Shown piece by piece: positions 1 to 12,000 of a stretch of DNA of 64,000 nt. A program made the translations under genes and the position numbers. The notes under the pieces are model-generated. The model ran no database searches. It saw only the letters and a list, made by a program, of their open reading frames with translations, and was not told the origin of the DNA. The stretch lies in NCBI GenBank assembly GCA_950097015.1, contig CATNEN010000029.1:1611001-1675000 (forward strand), given 5' to 3'. Source of the stretch: Macrostomum hystrix (Eukaryota; Platyhelminthes; Macrostomidae). The first letter of the stretch is position 1, and each line of letters starts with the position of its first letter.

Positions 1-858
1 CCGGCCAGCCTCTCAGCCATTTAAGTTCATTTTGTCCGGCCAGCCTCTCAGCCATTTAAGGTCATTTTGTCCGGCCAGCCTCTCAGCCATTTACGGTCAT
101 TTTGTCCGGCCAGCCTCTCAGCCATTTGAGGTCATTTTGTCCATCCAGCCTCTCAGCCATTTAAGTTCATTTTGTCCATCCAGCCTCTCAGCCATTTACG
201 GTCATTTTGTCCATCCAGCCTCTCAGCCATTTACGGTCATTTTGTCCATCCAGCCTCTCAGCCATTTACGGTCATTTTGTCCATCCAGCCTCTCAGCCAT
301 TTACGGTCATTTTGTCCATCCAGCCTCTCAGCCATTTACGGTCATTTTGTCCATCCAGCCTCTCAGCCATTTACGGTCATTTTGTCCATCCAGCCTCTCA
401 GCCATTTACGGTCATTTTGTCCATCCAGCCTCTCAGCCATTTACGGTCATTTTGTCCATCCAGCCTCTCAGCCATTTACGGTCATTTTGTCCATCCAGCC
501 TCTCAGCCATTTAAAGTCATTTTGTCCGGCCAGCCTCTCAGCCATTTACGGTCATTTTATCCGGCCAGCCTCTCAGCCATTTGAGGTCATTTTGTCCATC
601 CAGCCTCTCAGCCATTTAAGGTCATTTTGTCCATCCAGCCTCTCAGCCATTTACGGTCATTTTGTCCGGCCAGCCTCTCAGCCATTTAAAGTCATTTTGT
701 CCGGCCAGCCTCTCAGCCATTTACGGTCATTTTGTCCGGCCAGCCTCTCAGCCATTTGAGGTCATTTTGTCCATCCAGCCTCTCAGCCATTTACGGTCAT
801 TTTGTCCGGCCAGCCTCTCAGCCATTTGAGGTCATTTTGTCCATCCAGCCTCTCAGCC
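1..858. repeat. 35-bp minisatellite, NDST upstream intron or flank
   Basis: About 24 tandem copies of a 35-bp unit run from the window edge. The unit holds CAGCCTCTCAGCCATTTA followed by GTCATTTTGTCC. Copies differ mainly at CCATCC versus CCGGCC and at the trinucleotide after ATTTA. All forward frames stay open over parts of it, which reflects the unit and not coding. The array continues beyond the left edge. Confidence 0.95.
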
Positions 859-867
859 ATTTCTCCA

Positions 868-1138
868 GTCTCCACAATCAGCTGTCTCCACTCTCTGCTT
901 TCTCCACTCTCTGCTTTCTCCACTCTCTGCTTTCTCCACTCTCTGCTTTCTCCATTCTATGCTTTCTCCACTCTCTGCTTTCTTCACTCTCTGCTTTCTC
1001 CACTCTCTGCTTTCTCCATTCTATGCTTTCTCCACTCTATGCTTTCTCCACTCTCTGCTTTCTCCACTCTCTGCTTTCTCCACTCTCTGCTTTCTCCACT
1101 CTCTGCTTTCTCCACTCTCTGCTTTCTCCACTCTCTGC
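868..1138. repeat. 16-bp pyrimidine minisatellite
   Basis: About 17 copies of TTTCTCCACTCTCTGC follow the 35-bp array almost directly. Some copies carry ATTCTATGC or TTCTTC variants. The tract is strongly pyrimidine-rich on the + strand. Confidence 0.93.
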
Positions 1139-1796
1139 TGTTACTCTTCCCTATCTCTTCTGCCTCCTATCTCCTGTCTCCTATTTCCATCCATATACGC
1201 CCCTTTTAACTGGCATCGCGGTTATCATTAGCACATTCCACAAATGAGAATACACCGTCTTTATTAATAATCTGCAACTGAATCAATCGTGCCATTTCTT
1301 CTGTGTGGCCGAAACTTCCAAAGCGGGTTGTTCATAGGTATCTTCTATTAATGTTATACTGTGGGAAAAATGACAATAATTGAGCTACAGTATATCGAGG
1401 CGCCACCTTCTGTATAGGCAATCAATATAGTTCGTACGATAAAGCTTTTTTCCTCCATCCCGCCAGTTTCTGACTCTTACAATGCAGTCAAATCAATTGT
1501 TTTCCAAATTCATGCTGGATGAAAGGTCTGTCTAAAGCAAGCTCTGAAAAAACAACAGCTACTCAATACCTACTCAAAAACAGCGACTCAATTTTTCTTG
1601 GGAAAGTAGTATGTGAAAATATACTTTTATAATTTGGATAGGTTTGTTAAAATTTTCCAATTAAGCATTCTTCAAAATGCACATTGTGTCATATTGTCCG
1701 CTTCAGGTCATCTTCATTCACCCCCCCTAAAAAGTCGTGTCATTTTGTCCAACCGTGTCATATTGTCCAGCTCGTGTCATTCAGTACTCTTAAGGT
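1139..1796. other. AT-rich non-coding stretch
   Basis: I find no gene here. It is probably intron of the NDST gene that follows. Between about 1685 and 1775 there are several loose words related to the leftmost array (GTCATATTGTCC, GTCATTTTGTCC), as if that sequence had a second, unexpanded or decayed home. Confidence 0.5.
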
Positions 1797-2090
1797 CCCA
1801 GGCATTCAAAGCCATTCCCTCATCAGGCATTGCGGACCCATTGTCCCAGGCATTCAAAGCCATTCCCTCATCAGGCATTGCGGACCCATTGTCCCAGGCA
1901 TTCAAAGCCATTCCCTCATCAGGCATTGCGGACCCATTGTCCCAGGCATTCAAAGCCATTCCCTCATCAGGCATTGCGGACCCATTGTCCCAGGCATTCA
2001 AAGCCATTCCCTCATCAGGCATTGCGGACCCATTGTCCCAGGCATTCAAAGCCATTCCCTCATCAGGCATTGCGGACCCATTGTCCCACA
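1797..2090. repeat. 48-bp minisatellite, six copies, next to NDST exon
   Basis: Six essentially identical copies of a 48-bp unit (CAGGCATTCAAAGCC at its start, GGACCCATTGTCC at its end). The period is a multiple of three and the array is open in several frames, including the frame of the NDST exon at 2121. It ends about 30 bp before the splice acceptor of that exon. Confidence 0.95.
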
Positions 2091-2120
2091 AATGAACATC
2101 AAGCATCGGCAATTCCACAG

Positions 2121-3995
2121 GGCCTTCCAATCAGTCCTGGCTACGCGGTGGCACCGCATCACTCCGGGGTCTATCCGGTTCACGAGCCACTGTACGAAGC
2201 CTGGCATCGGGTCTGGTCGGTGAATGTGACATCAACTGAGGAGTATCCTCACCTGAGGCCGGCGCGTCGCAGGCGCGGCTTTGTCTATAGAGGCGTGCGC
2301 GTACTGCCCAGGGAGACGTGCGGCATTTATACGCACACAGTTAGACTGGCAGCTTATCCTAAAGGACCGGATCGACTGCGCGAATTGATACTCGGAGGCG
2401 AATTGTTTCACACGGTTCTATTACATCCGGTCAGCGTATTCATGACCCATATGCCTAATTATGCTAGCGATAGGCTAGCCTACTATGTATTCGACGGCCT
2501 ATTTAGCTTCCTGAGCTGTCACACTAATGTGCGCCTCCGCTGGCTCGAGCCGCAGCGCCTGGCTAGCTTGTACTTTAATCAGCTGCGTCGGGAAGATCAA
2601 CAGGCTCCTCTATGGCTCAGTCCGTGTACTGATCCTCGGCATCGGGAGATCTGGGCTGGCCCGGCTGACCTGTGCCATCGCCTGCCCGCACTAGTCATTG
2701 TCGGGCCACAGAAGACTGGCAGTACAGCTTTGCACATATTTTTAGGCTTGCATCCGCAGCTGCTGCCATCGCTGCGACATTCGCGCACCTTCGAAGAGGT
2801 CCAGTTCTTCACCGATCCAAACTACGCCAAGGGCCTGCTGCACTATTATTCTTATTTCAACTATACGAAAAATTTCACCACAAACTTTTCTATGGACGGC
2901 GCGCGACCGTTGTACTTTGAAAAGTCGGCTAATTATTTCGATCAGACTCGGGTGCCAGGCCGTATGAAGGCCCTGCTACCAAATGCGCGCATTGTGGCCA
3001 TCCTGCTGGATCCAGCTCAGCGAGCCTATTCATGGTATCAGCACCAGCTGGCTCACAGGGATCCAACTGCTGTGAACTACACCTTCTACCAGGTAAGTTA
3101 CCGGCTCTCATTACTGTACGTACTGCAGTAAAATGGATGGAATTGTAGTTGGAAACTACACCTAAAACCATTGGGCCCGACTTCTAACCAAGAGGTTGCA
3201 AGTTCGATTCTCAACCAAAGGGAGGCTATCTTTATACCCAGCTGTAAAATAAGTGGCAGCATTAGCTTGAGTACATTTTTCCTTTGTTTAATTCTAGCCT
3301 TTGTTTAATTGTGCCATTGCGTGTGCCTTAGAACCCTTATTTCCCATTTGGCACCCTGTTTTTCTAACCAAAGGGCCTAATGGCACCACAATTTTAACGA
3401 AAAAACCCAGATTCTAGAGTGCTCTAGAATCATATCTTTCTCATAATTTTTCCTTTATTTTTTGTCACCTTTTGTCAAACACAGTTCCCACTCTGTCCAT
3501 GCACAGGTGATCACCTCGTCGGACGATCCCTCCTCGCCGCTGGAGCTTCGTCAACTTCGCCAGCGCTGCCTAAATCCCGGTCTTTACGCGGCCATACTAC
3601 AGCGCTGGTTCCGTCAGTACAGGCCGCGCAGTGTCTACCTAGTGGACGGCGATCAGTTGCGCAATAGTCCAGCGCAGGCTGTGCACCGACTGCAGAGGTG
3701 GCTAGGCTTGAAGCCGCAGGTAGACTATACCAAACTATTGCTATTCAACAAGCGCAAAGGCTTCTATTGCTACAGGCCGGTCCTGCCAGATCTAACTGTG
3801 CAACGCCAGCCTCGCTGCCTCGGCTCTGGCAAAGGCCGGCATTATCCGGCCATTGATGAGGCCAGTTTAGCCTACCTGCGCGCCTATTACCGACACGACA
3901 GTGCTCAGCTTTATAAACTGCTGCGTAGGCATTCCTATAGGCCGCCCGGCTGGCTGCTAGCAATGCAGACAGCTAGTCCCAGGGCTGCCGTTTGA
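2121..3995 (+). CDS. NDST: Heparan-sulfate N-deacetylase/N-sulfotransferase (NDST), 3' part
   Basis: Two exons, 2121-3092 and 3507-3995, joined in phase 0 (donor GTAAGT at 3093, acceptor CACAG at 3505-3506). They encode the end of the deacetylase domain (GYAVAPHHSGVYPVH, VTSTEEYPHL) and the whole sulfotransferase domain. NDST is a Golgi type II enzyme that replaces N-acetyl by N-sulfate on heparan-sulfate glucosamine, using PAPS. The PAPS-binding loop GPQKTGSTALHIFL with its catalytic lysine is intact. So are TFEEVQFF, FEKSANYF, RAYSWYQHQ and the C-terminal CLGSGKGRHYP. The first exon starts after acceptor CCACAG at 2119-2120. The N-terminal membrane anchor and the first part of the deacetylase are not in the window. 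No frameshift is seen, so the gene looks functional. I do not decide between NDST paralogues. Confidence 0.95.
3165..3275 (+). mobile_element. Truncated tRNA-derived SINE in NDST intron
   Basis: This part of the 414-bp NDST intron has a pol III B-box-like word (AAGTTCGATTCTCAACC, about 3199). It is followed by ACCCAGCTGTAAAATAAG, which resembles the ACCCAGCTGTTAAATTGAG in the SINE at 58.5 kb. The central SINE domain seems missing. The call rests on these two words only. Confidence 0.4.
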
Positions 3996-4169
3996 TTGGC
4001 CCGTTTTCCAACCATGGTTACATGATGGTCACAAACTTTTATGTACAGGCTAAGCAATTGCTTTAACGAATCCCTTTAACGATAATAGTCCTTTGAAATT
4101 CCTCAATTTTCTGATCTAACGAATCCCAAAGATGCAAGTTCTTTTCAAGTGCCCTAACCAATCACTCTT

Positions 4170-5375
4170 TCGAATCCCCTAACTTACCAATCGCTCTTTC
4201 AAATCCCCCATCCCTAAGGCTCTTTCAAATCCCCTATCCCTATGGCTCTTTCAAATCCCCCATCTCTAAGGCTCTTTCAAATCCCCTATCCCTATGGCTC
4301 TTTCAAATCCCCCATCTCTAAGGCTCTTTCAAATCCCCCATCCCTATGGCTCTTTCAAATCCCCCATCTCTAAGGCTCTTTCAAATCCCCCATCCCTAAG
4401 GCTCTTTCAAATCCCCCATCTCTAAGGCTCTTTCAAATCCCCTATCCCTATGGCTCTTTCAAATCCCCCATCTCTAAGGCTCTTTCAAATCCCCCATCTC
4501 TAAGGCTCTTTCAAATCCCCCATCCCTACGGCTCTTTCAAATCCCCTATCCCTATGGCTCTTTCGAATCCCCTATCCCTAAGGCTCTTTCAAATCCTCTA
4601 TCCCTATGGCTCTTTCGAATCCCCTATCCCTATGGTTCTTTCAAATCCCCTATCCCTATGGCTCTTTCAAATCCCCTATCCCTATGGCTCTTTCAAATCC
4701 CCCATCTCTAAGGCTCTTTCAAATCCCCCATCCCTAAGGCTCTTTCAAATCCCCTATCCCTATGGCTCTTTCGAATCCCCTATCCCTAAGGCTCTTTCAA
4801 ATCCCCTATCCCTATGGCTCTTTTAAATCCCCTATCCCTATGGCTCTTTCAAATCCCCTATCCCTATGGCTCTTTCAAATCCCCTATCCCTATGGCTCTT
4901 TTAAATCCCCTATCCCTATGGCTCTTTCAAATCCCCCATCCCTATGGCTCTTTCAAATCCCTTAGTAATGGCTCTTTCAAATCCCCTATCCCTGTGGCTC
5001 TTTCAAATCTCCTAACTAATGGCTCTTTCAAATCCCCTATCCCTATGGCTCTTTCAAATCCCCCATCTCTAAGGCTCTTTCAAATCCCCTATCCCTATGG
5101 CTCTTTCAAATCCCCTATCCCTATGGCTCTTTCAAATCCCCCATCTCTAAGGCTCTTTCAAATCCCCCATCCCTAAGGCTCTTTCAAATCCCCTATCCCT
5201 ATGGCTCTTTCGAATCCCCTATCCCTAAGGCTCTTTCAAATCCCCTATCCCTGTGGCTCTTTCAAATCCCTTAGTAATGGCTCTTTCAAATCCCCTATCC
5301 CTGTGGCTCTTTCAAATCCCTTAGTAATGGCTCTTTCAAATCCCCTATCCCTGTGGCTCTTTCAAATCTCTTTCA
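4170..5375. repeat. 26-bp minisatellite downstream of NDST
   Basis: About 45 copies of a 26-bp unit built of GGCTCTTTCAAATCCCC plus TATCCCTAT or variants (CATCTCTAA, CATCCCTAA, TATCCCTGT). The order of the variants repeats in blocks, suggesting multi-unit duplications. It starts about 175 bp after the NDST stop. Confidence 0.95.
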
Positions 5376-5744
5376 AAACTAATGGGTCTTTAGATTCCCA
5401 TAAAAATGGCTTTTTTATATCCCCTAACTGATTGCTAATTCAAACCCCCAAATACAAGTTCTTTAAGTCCTCAAATTATTCTAGCTTTATCAAATACCTT
5501 TAATACAGGCTCCATTGTTCAGTATCTTACATCGCAGTGCTTCCTTTTTCGTGTAAATACTAGCTCATATTTATCCTGTTAACTACCAATTAACCAGAAC
5601 GAACTATTACCAGTTTTGTAAATAACATATTTATAAACGTCATTACTGTCAGTTAATATAGCCAAGTTTTAGTCAGAAAGCGTATAAGATTTTACACCTG
5701 ATAGTTGCTTCTTATTTCTATGTGCATGTGTCGCATTTTTTGTA

Positions 5745-6250
5745 TTGCTTTTGTCGCGCTATGTGGAACAGTGGACATGCAAAACGGAACGGCCCATGGA
5801 ATTCTATGGCCAAGCGTTTGAATTCACGCGAGAAAGTAAGCCATAGACAACTCCATTTACCATGCTATGTGTAACGATGGGTCAGAATAGAAGGAACGAT
5901 TTTAGTTTTCCGAAGAGACAGCACGCTTTCATTTTCTTTCGGTTGATCAGTTAAGCAATAACTGACGCCCCAAATTTCTGTACGTGATCGACAACGCATC
6001 GTCGCCGCCTTGCACCGTGGACTGTCGATGAAGGACGTGTCAGTCTTGTTAGGAGTATCCAAAACGTTTTTTATGGATGGCCCAAATTTTCACCGTAATG
6101 TGAAGATCCGAGAAAACCATCTATTTTGGCTCATCGTTCCAGAGTTGTCTATGGCTTACTTTCTCGCGTGAATTCAAACGCTTGGCCATAGAATTCCAAG
6201 GGCCATTCCGTTTTGCATGTCCACTGTACCACATAGCGCGACAAAAGCAA
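5745..6250. mobile_element. Non-autonomous Tc1/mariner-type element with long inverted repeats
   Basis: The first and last ~109 bp (5745-5853 and 6142-6250) are inverted copies with only a few mismatches. The outer ends read TTGCTTTTGTCGCGC and its complement, each flanked by TA (5743-5744 and 6251-6252), the target duplication expected of Tc1/mariner elements. Inside, 5977-6067 on + can be read as a helix-turn-helix-like peptide (VRDRQRIVAALHRG, DVSVLLGVSKT), of the kind at the N-terminus of Tc1-type transposases. No catalytic domain remains, so the 506-bp copy cannot move by itself. Confidence 0.85.
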
Positions 6251-6252
6251 TA

Positions 6253-6880
6253 TTGGCTTGCCTCCATACTTTTTATGTCATTGAATTAAACGGAAATAAA
6301 ATTTCCTTATTGGATTAAAATGCGAAAATTCTCAAAATTCGAGTTAGTACTTGTTTCATATTTTCTACTTTGTACTAAGTTAGCAAGTTTGACTAGGTTT
6401 TGGCCATAGACAACATAGCGAAACCGCTAATTGGATTTGGCCTTCTCAAGGTGTCTATGATTTTTACGCTTATTTTTATGGTCATCTTGATTACCTTTAT
6501 AGAATCACAAGTCTTGGTTTCCAATGAGAAAATTATAGATTTAAGTCAAATAGTTTTGAGTAAATTTTGAGTAATTTTTGCTGCATTTATTTTCCGGACA
6601 ACAATATTCTATAGATGCTACTACAGTAAGTAGAACAGTTATTGAAATAGCAGAGTGTGTGAGTTTGAGTTAGTGTTGTGCAATGCTTTGCTTAAAAAAC
6701 AACGTGTTATATATTTGACTTTTGCCTACCACCCCTTATTTAGCGTGGCATTAGCATTTTTTCCTTCATGAATTTTAATTTTGTTTTTTTATCATCTTAT
6801 AAGGACTTGTAACTTAAATTTCACTGGAAAACACTAGTTATTCGTCACGCAAAATCTTATAGGAAATACGGAGTGTTGGT
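6253..6880. other. AT-rich intergenic stretch
   Basis: No gene found. On the minus strand at 6398-6414 it holds one copy of a dispersed short motif (GTTGTCTATGGCCAAAA) that recurs elsewhere in the window. Confidence 0.4.
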
Positions 6881-6884
6881 ATCT

Positions 6885-9735
6885 CAAAATCTCATATGAG
6901 ACACGAGGATTATGGTCTCTCAAAATCTCAAAGGAGACACGGGGTCACTCAAAATCTCATAGGAGACACGAGGATTATGGTCACTCAAAATCTCATAGGA
7001 GACACGAGGATTATGGTCACTCAAAATCTCATAGGAGACACGAGGATTATGGTCTCTCAAAATCTCATAGGAGACACGAGGATTATGGTCTCTCAAAATC
7101 TCATAGGAGACACGAGGATTATGGTCTCTCAAAATCTCATATGAGACACGAGGATTATGGTCTCTCAAAATCTCAAAGGAGACACGGGGTCACTCAAAAT
7201 CTCATAGGAGACACGAGGATTATGGTCACTCAAAATCTCATAGGAGACACGAGGATTATGGTCTCTCAAAATCTCAAAGGAGACACGGGGTCACTTAAAA
7301 TCTCATAGGAGACACGAGGATTATGGTCTCTCAAAATCTCATAGGAGACACGAAGATTATGGTCACTCAAAATCTTATAGGAGTCACTAGGATTATGGTC
7401 TCTCAAAATCTCATAGGAGACACGGGGTCACTCAAAATCTCATAGGAGACACGAGGATTATGGTCTCTCAAAATCTCATAGGAGACACGGGGTCACTTAA
7501 AATCTCATAGGAGACATGAGGATTATGGTCTCTCAAAATCTCATAGGAGACACGGGGCCACTTAAAATCTCATAGGAGACATGAGGATTATGGTCTCTCA
7601 AAATCTCATAGGAGACACGAGGATTATGGTCACTCAAAATCTCAAAGGAGACACGGGGTCACTCAAAATCTCATAGGAGACACGAGGATTATGGTCTCTC
7701 AAAATCTCATAGGAGACACGAGGATTATGGTCTCTCAAAATCTCATAGGAGACACGAGGATTATGGTCACTCAAAATCTTATAGGAGTCACGAGGATTAT
7801 GGTCTCTCAAAATCTCATAGGAGACACGGGGTCACTTAAAATCTCATAGGAGACATGAGGATTATGGTCTCTCAAAATCTCATAGGAGACACGAGGATTA
7901 TGGTCTCTCAAAATCTCAAAGGAGACACGGGGTCACTTAAAATCTCATAGGAGACACGAGGATTATGGTCTCTCAAAATCTCATAGGAGACACGAAGATT
8001 ATGGTCACTCAAAATCTTATAGGAGTCACTAGGATTATGGTCTCTCAAAATCTCATAGGAGACACGGGGTCACTTAAAATCTCATAGGAGACATGAGGAT
8101 TATGGTCTCTCAAAATCTCATAGGAGACACGGGGTCACTTAAAATCTCATAGGAGACATGAGGATTATGGTCTCTCAAAATCTCATAGGAGACACGAGGA
8201 TTATGGTCACTCAAAATCTCAAAGGAGACACGGGGTCACTCAAAATCTCATAGGAGACACGAGGATTATGGTCTCTCAAAATCTCATAGGAGACACGGGG
8301 TCACTTAAAATCTCATAGGAGACATGAGGATTATGGTCTCTCAAAATCTCATAGGAGACACGGGGTCACTTAAAATCTCATAGGAGACATGAGGATTATG
8401 GTCTCTCAAAATCTCATAGGAGACACGAGGATTATGGTCACTCAAAATCTCAAAGGAGACACGGGGTCACTCAAAATCTCATAGGAGACACGAGGATTAT
8501 GGTCTCTCAAAATCTCATAGGAGACACGAGGATTATGGTCTCTCAAAATCTCATAGGAGACACGAGGATTATGGTCACTCAAAATCTTATAGGAGTCACG
8601 AGGATTATGGTCTCTCAAAATCTCATAGGAGACACGGGGTCACTTAAAATCTCATAGGAGACATGAGGATTATGGTCTCTCAAAATCTCATAGGAGACAC
8701 GAGGATTATGGTCACTCAAAATCTCATAGGAGACACGAGGATTATGGTCACTCAAAATCTCATAGGAGACACGGGGTCGCTTAAAATCTCATAGGAGACA
8801 TGAGGATTATGGTCTCTCAAAATCTCATAGGAGACACGAGGATTATGGTCACTCAAAATCTCATAGGAGACACGAGGATTATGGTCACTCAAAATCTCAT
8901 AGGAGACACGGGGTCGCTTAAAATCTCATAGGAGACATGAGGATTATGGTCTCTCAAAATCTCATAGGAGACACGGGGTCGCTTAAAATCTCATAGGAGA
9001 CATGAGGATTATGGTCTCTCAAAATCTCATAGGAGACACGAGGATTATGGTCACTCAAAATCTCATAGGAGACACGGGGTCACTCAAAATCTCATAGGAG
9101 ACACGAGGATTATGGTCACTCAAAATCTCATAGGAGACACGGGGTCGCTTAAAATCTCATAGGAGACATGAGGATTATGGTCTCTCAAAATCTCATAGGA
9201 GACACGGGGTCGCTTAAAATCTCATAGGAGACATGAGGATTATGGTCTCTCAAAATCTCATAGGAGACACGAGGATTATGGTCACTCAAAATCTCATAGG
9301 AGACACGGGGTCGCTTAAAATCTCATAGGAGACATGAGGATTATGGTCTCTCAAAATCTCATAGGAGACACGAAGATTATGGTCACTCAAAATCTCATAG
9401 GAGACACGGGGTCGCTTAAAATCTCATAGGAGACATGAGGATTATGGTCTCTCAAAATCTCATAGGAGACACGGGGTCGCTTAAAATCTCATAGGAGACA
9501 TGAGGATTATGGTCTCTCAAAATCTCATAGGAGACACGAGGATTATGGTCACTCAAAATCTCATAGGAGACACGGGGTCGCTTAAAATCTCATAGGAGAC
9601 ATGAGGATTATGGTCTCTCAAAATCTCATAGGAGACACGGGGTCGCTTAAAATCTCATAGGAGACATGAGGATTATGGTCTCTCAAAATCTCATAGGAGA
9701 CACGAGGATTATGGTCACTCAAAATCTCAAAGGAA
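6885..9735. repeat. 36/29-bp alternating minisatellite
   Basis: About 85 units. A 36-bp form contains AAAATCTCATAGGAGACACG plus AGGATTATGGTC. A 29-bp form lacks the ATTATGG segment and reads CACGGGGTCAC instead. The two forms are arranged in recurring longer blocks. The array ends about 55 bp before the folate receptor start codon. Confidence 0.95.
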
Positions 9736-9791
9736 ATTTAGTGCGTTGGTCACTTAAAATTTCGCCTTAAACACCCTGCTGCAGAGCCGTC

Positions 9792-11970
9792 ATGCTTCTC
9801 CGTCTTGGCGTCTTTCATCTAGTTTGCATTCTCTTCGTTGTTGTTGACGCTGCAAGCAGCAGCAACCGCTTAGCAGACATTAGGTCCTACAAGCAGCTGT
9901 CCAATATGTGCATGCTGGGCCGACTGCACAAGCCGAATCCTGGCCCGGAACCGGATCTAACCGGTCCGTGCTCCGGCTATTCTAGCCGGTCCTGCTGCTC
10001 GGCGGAAGTTGGCAGCCGGCTTAGCAGCGACGACGAGTTTGCTCAGGCCGCCTTCCGGATGGATCACTGCGGCAAGAGGCTCTCGGCTCAATGCGAGAAA
10101 TGGTTAGTGGTTAGACGGGGATCTCCCGATTATAGATGGGAATTTCCACATCCTTCATCTTCATGGAAAATCTCCAGTTTCTAGGTGGGAATCCCCACAT
10201 CCTTCATGGAAAATCTCCAGTTTCTAGGTGGGAATCCCCACATCCTTCATGGAAAATCTCCAGTTTCTAGGTGAAAATCCCCACATCCTTTATGGAAAAT
10301 CTCCAGTTTCTAGGTGGGAATCCCCACATCCTTCATGGAAAATCTCCAGTTTCTAGGTGGGAATCCCCACATCCTTCATGGAAAATCTCCAGTTTCTAGG
10401 TGGGAATCCCCACATCCTTCATGGAAAATCTCCAGTTCCTAGGTGGCGATCCCCACATCCTTCATGGAAAATCTCCAGTTTCTAGGTGGCAATCCCCACA
10501 TCCTTCATGGAAAATCTCCAGTTTCTAGGTGGCAATCCCCACATCCTTCATGGAAAATCGATTGTTACTGCGACAATTGCTACTGCGATTGTTATTATTA
10601 AGATGGAATGTTCAGATCCTTAATATTGATGGGATCTCCAGATCCAAGATAAAGATATGATCTCTAGATCCTTGATAAAGATATGATCTCCAGATCCAAG
10701 ATAAAGATATGATCTCCAGATGCAAGATAAAGATGAGATCTCCAGATCCAAGATAAAGATGAGATCTCCAGATGCAAGATAAAGATGAGATCTCCAGATC
10801 CAAGATAAAGATATGATCTCTAGATCCTTGATAAAGATGGGATCTCCAGATCCAGGATAAAGATTAGATCTACAGATCCAAGATAAAGATGGGATCTGCA
10901 GATCCTTAATATTGATGGGATCTCCAGATCCTTGATAAAGATGGGATCTCCAGATCCAAGATAAAGATTAGATCTTCAGATCCAAGATAAAGATGAGATC
11001 TCCAGATCCTTAACAAAGATGGGATCTTCTGATCCAAGATAAGGTTGTTAGTTCTGAGTTCTAGGAGAGGCTTTCCATGCCCAACAAACTCAAATTTTTA
11101 TCTAGTTACTAATGATTTGCACTATAAGTTCGGGGGTCAGTGGCAGTGCTGTTAACACTTGCCTGAGTGTTAGCACATATGTTCCTGAGCTCGATTCCGC
11201 GGCGAGGCCATATTAAATTGGGGCGCAGCCGCGGAGAGAAGGCTTGGGGGCTTGTTGTGCAATTTTTCGCCCATGAGGGCCAACCTCCAAGGCACAGTAA
11301 GAGTGTACACAGCCTAACGATGAGAAAGTGTGCTCATGTGTGCTCAGGAGTCAGCAGAATGGGCATAATTGCCTCTCCTCGCTGGCTGCGGATCCAGTGT
11401 CACCAATTGATGTGCCACTGCCCGCAGCCCTCCTACAATTATTACTATTACTATAGGTTCGAGCGCAGCCGCTGCCTGTACGAGTGCTCGCCGGACCTGG
11501 GCCCATGGCTAGTGAAAGTGTCCGGTTACAGCTGGCGAACTGAGCGCGCCTACGGTGTCCCACTCTGCCAGTCGCAGTGCCGCTCCTGGTATGCGGCCTG
11601 CTCAGCCGATCTCAGCTGCGTGCCCAACTGGAGCAGAAATTTTCGTTGGATTCGCAAACCGAACAGTTCTAGATTCGTCAACATCTGTCCGGATGGAGGC
11701 CTGTCCATGTGTCGCCCCCTCGCCCAACTGCACGATAACAATGCTAACAGTTTCTGCGAAACTGTCTGGGACGGCGAATTCAAAGTGGTAGCTGATAGCC
11801 AGCCCTGCTTCAAGCTGAGTTGGGACGCCTCGGCTGGCAATCCCAACTCGGTTGTGGCTCTGGAGGCCAGTATGGAGCTGTTTAGCAGCAGTTCCGAAGC
11901 TTTGAGATTGCCCAACACGGCCTGCCTGACTGGCGCTGCACTGATGCTGCTGCTGCTGCTTGCGGCGTGA
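9792..11970 (+). CDS. FOLR: Folate receptor family protein, secreted or GPI-anchored
   Basis: Exons 9792-10102 and 11457-11970 (split W codon TG|G, donor GTTAGT, acceptor ACTATAG) give 274 residues, close to vertebrate folate receptors. Folate receptors bind folates at the cell surface and carry them in by endocytosis. A signal peptide is clear (about residues 1-21). The cysteine framework follows: CMLGRLHKPNPGPE, RSCCSAE, DHCGKR, CLYECSPDLGPW, VPLCQSQC, SWYAAC, CVPNW, MCRPL, CFKLSWDASAGNPN. The tryptophan and arginines of SWRTER, which contact the pterin in human receptors, are kept. The C-terminus ends in a hydrophobic run after a small-residue stretch, as for GPI attachment. A CAG acceptor-like site lies 8 bp before the ATG, so a 5' UTR intron or trans-splicing is possible. 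Juno-type or riboflavin-binding roles cannot be excluded. Confidence 0.92.
10150..10556. repeat. 43-bp minisatellite in folate receptor intron
   Basis: About nine copies of a 43-bp unit with TTTCTAGGTGGGAATCCCCA and CATGGAAAATCTCCAG. It begins within 50 bp of the exon 1 donor. Confidence 0.93.
10600..11045. repeat. 26-bp minisatellite in folate receptor intron
   Basis: About 16 copies of a 26-bp unit (GATCTCCAGATCCAAGATAA plus AGATGG). Many units contain the near-palindrome GATCTCCAGATC. It is a second array in the same intron with a motif different from the 43-bp one. Confidence 0.92.
11125..11345 (+). mobile_element. Candidate tRNA-derived SINE in folate receptor intron
   Basis: The segment AGTGGCAGTGCTGTTAACAC resembles a tRNA A-box region. 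GAGCTCGATTCCGCGG, 45 bp on, resembles a B box. An unrelated GC-rich body follows up to about 11340. It does not share the tail of the other SINEs here, so it would be another family. Evidence is limited to these boxes. Confidence 0.35.
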
Positions 11971-12000
11971 CGGCTGCCCGGATCGCTTTGGTCTGATCAC

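Noticed and set aside
1830-2120. Repeat peptide upstream of NDST as part of the protein
   Set aside because: The NDST match starts exactly after an acceptor at 2120, and the repeat is an intronic 48-bp array.
6885-9735. CRISPR-like regular repeat array
   Set aside because: There are no unique spacers. Units are tandem with internal variants, and the context is a eukaryotic genome.
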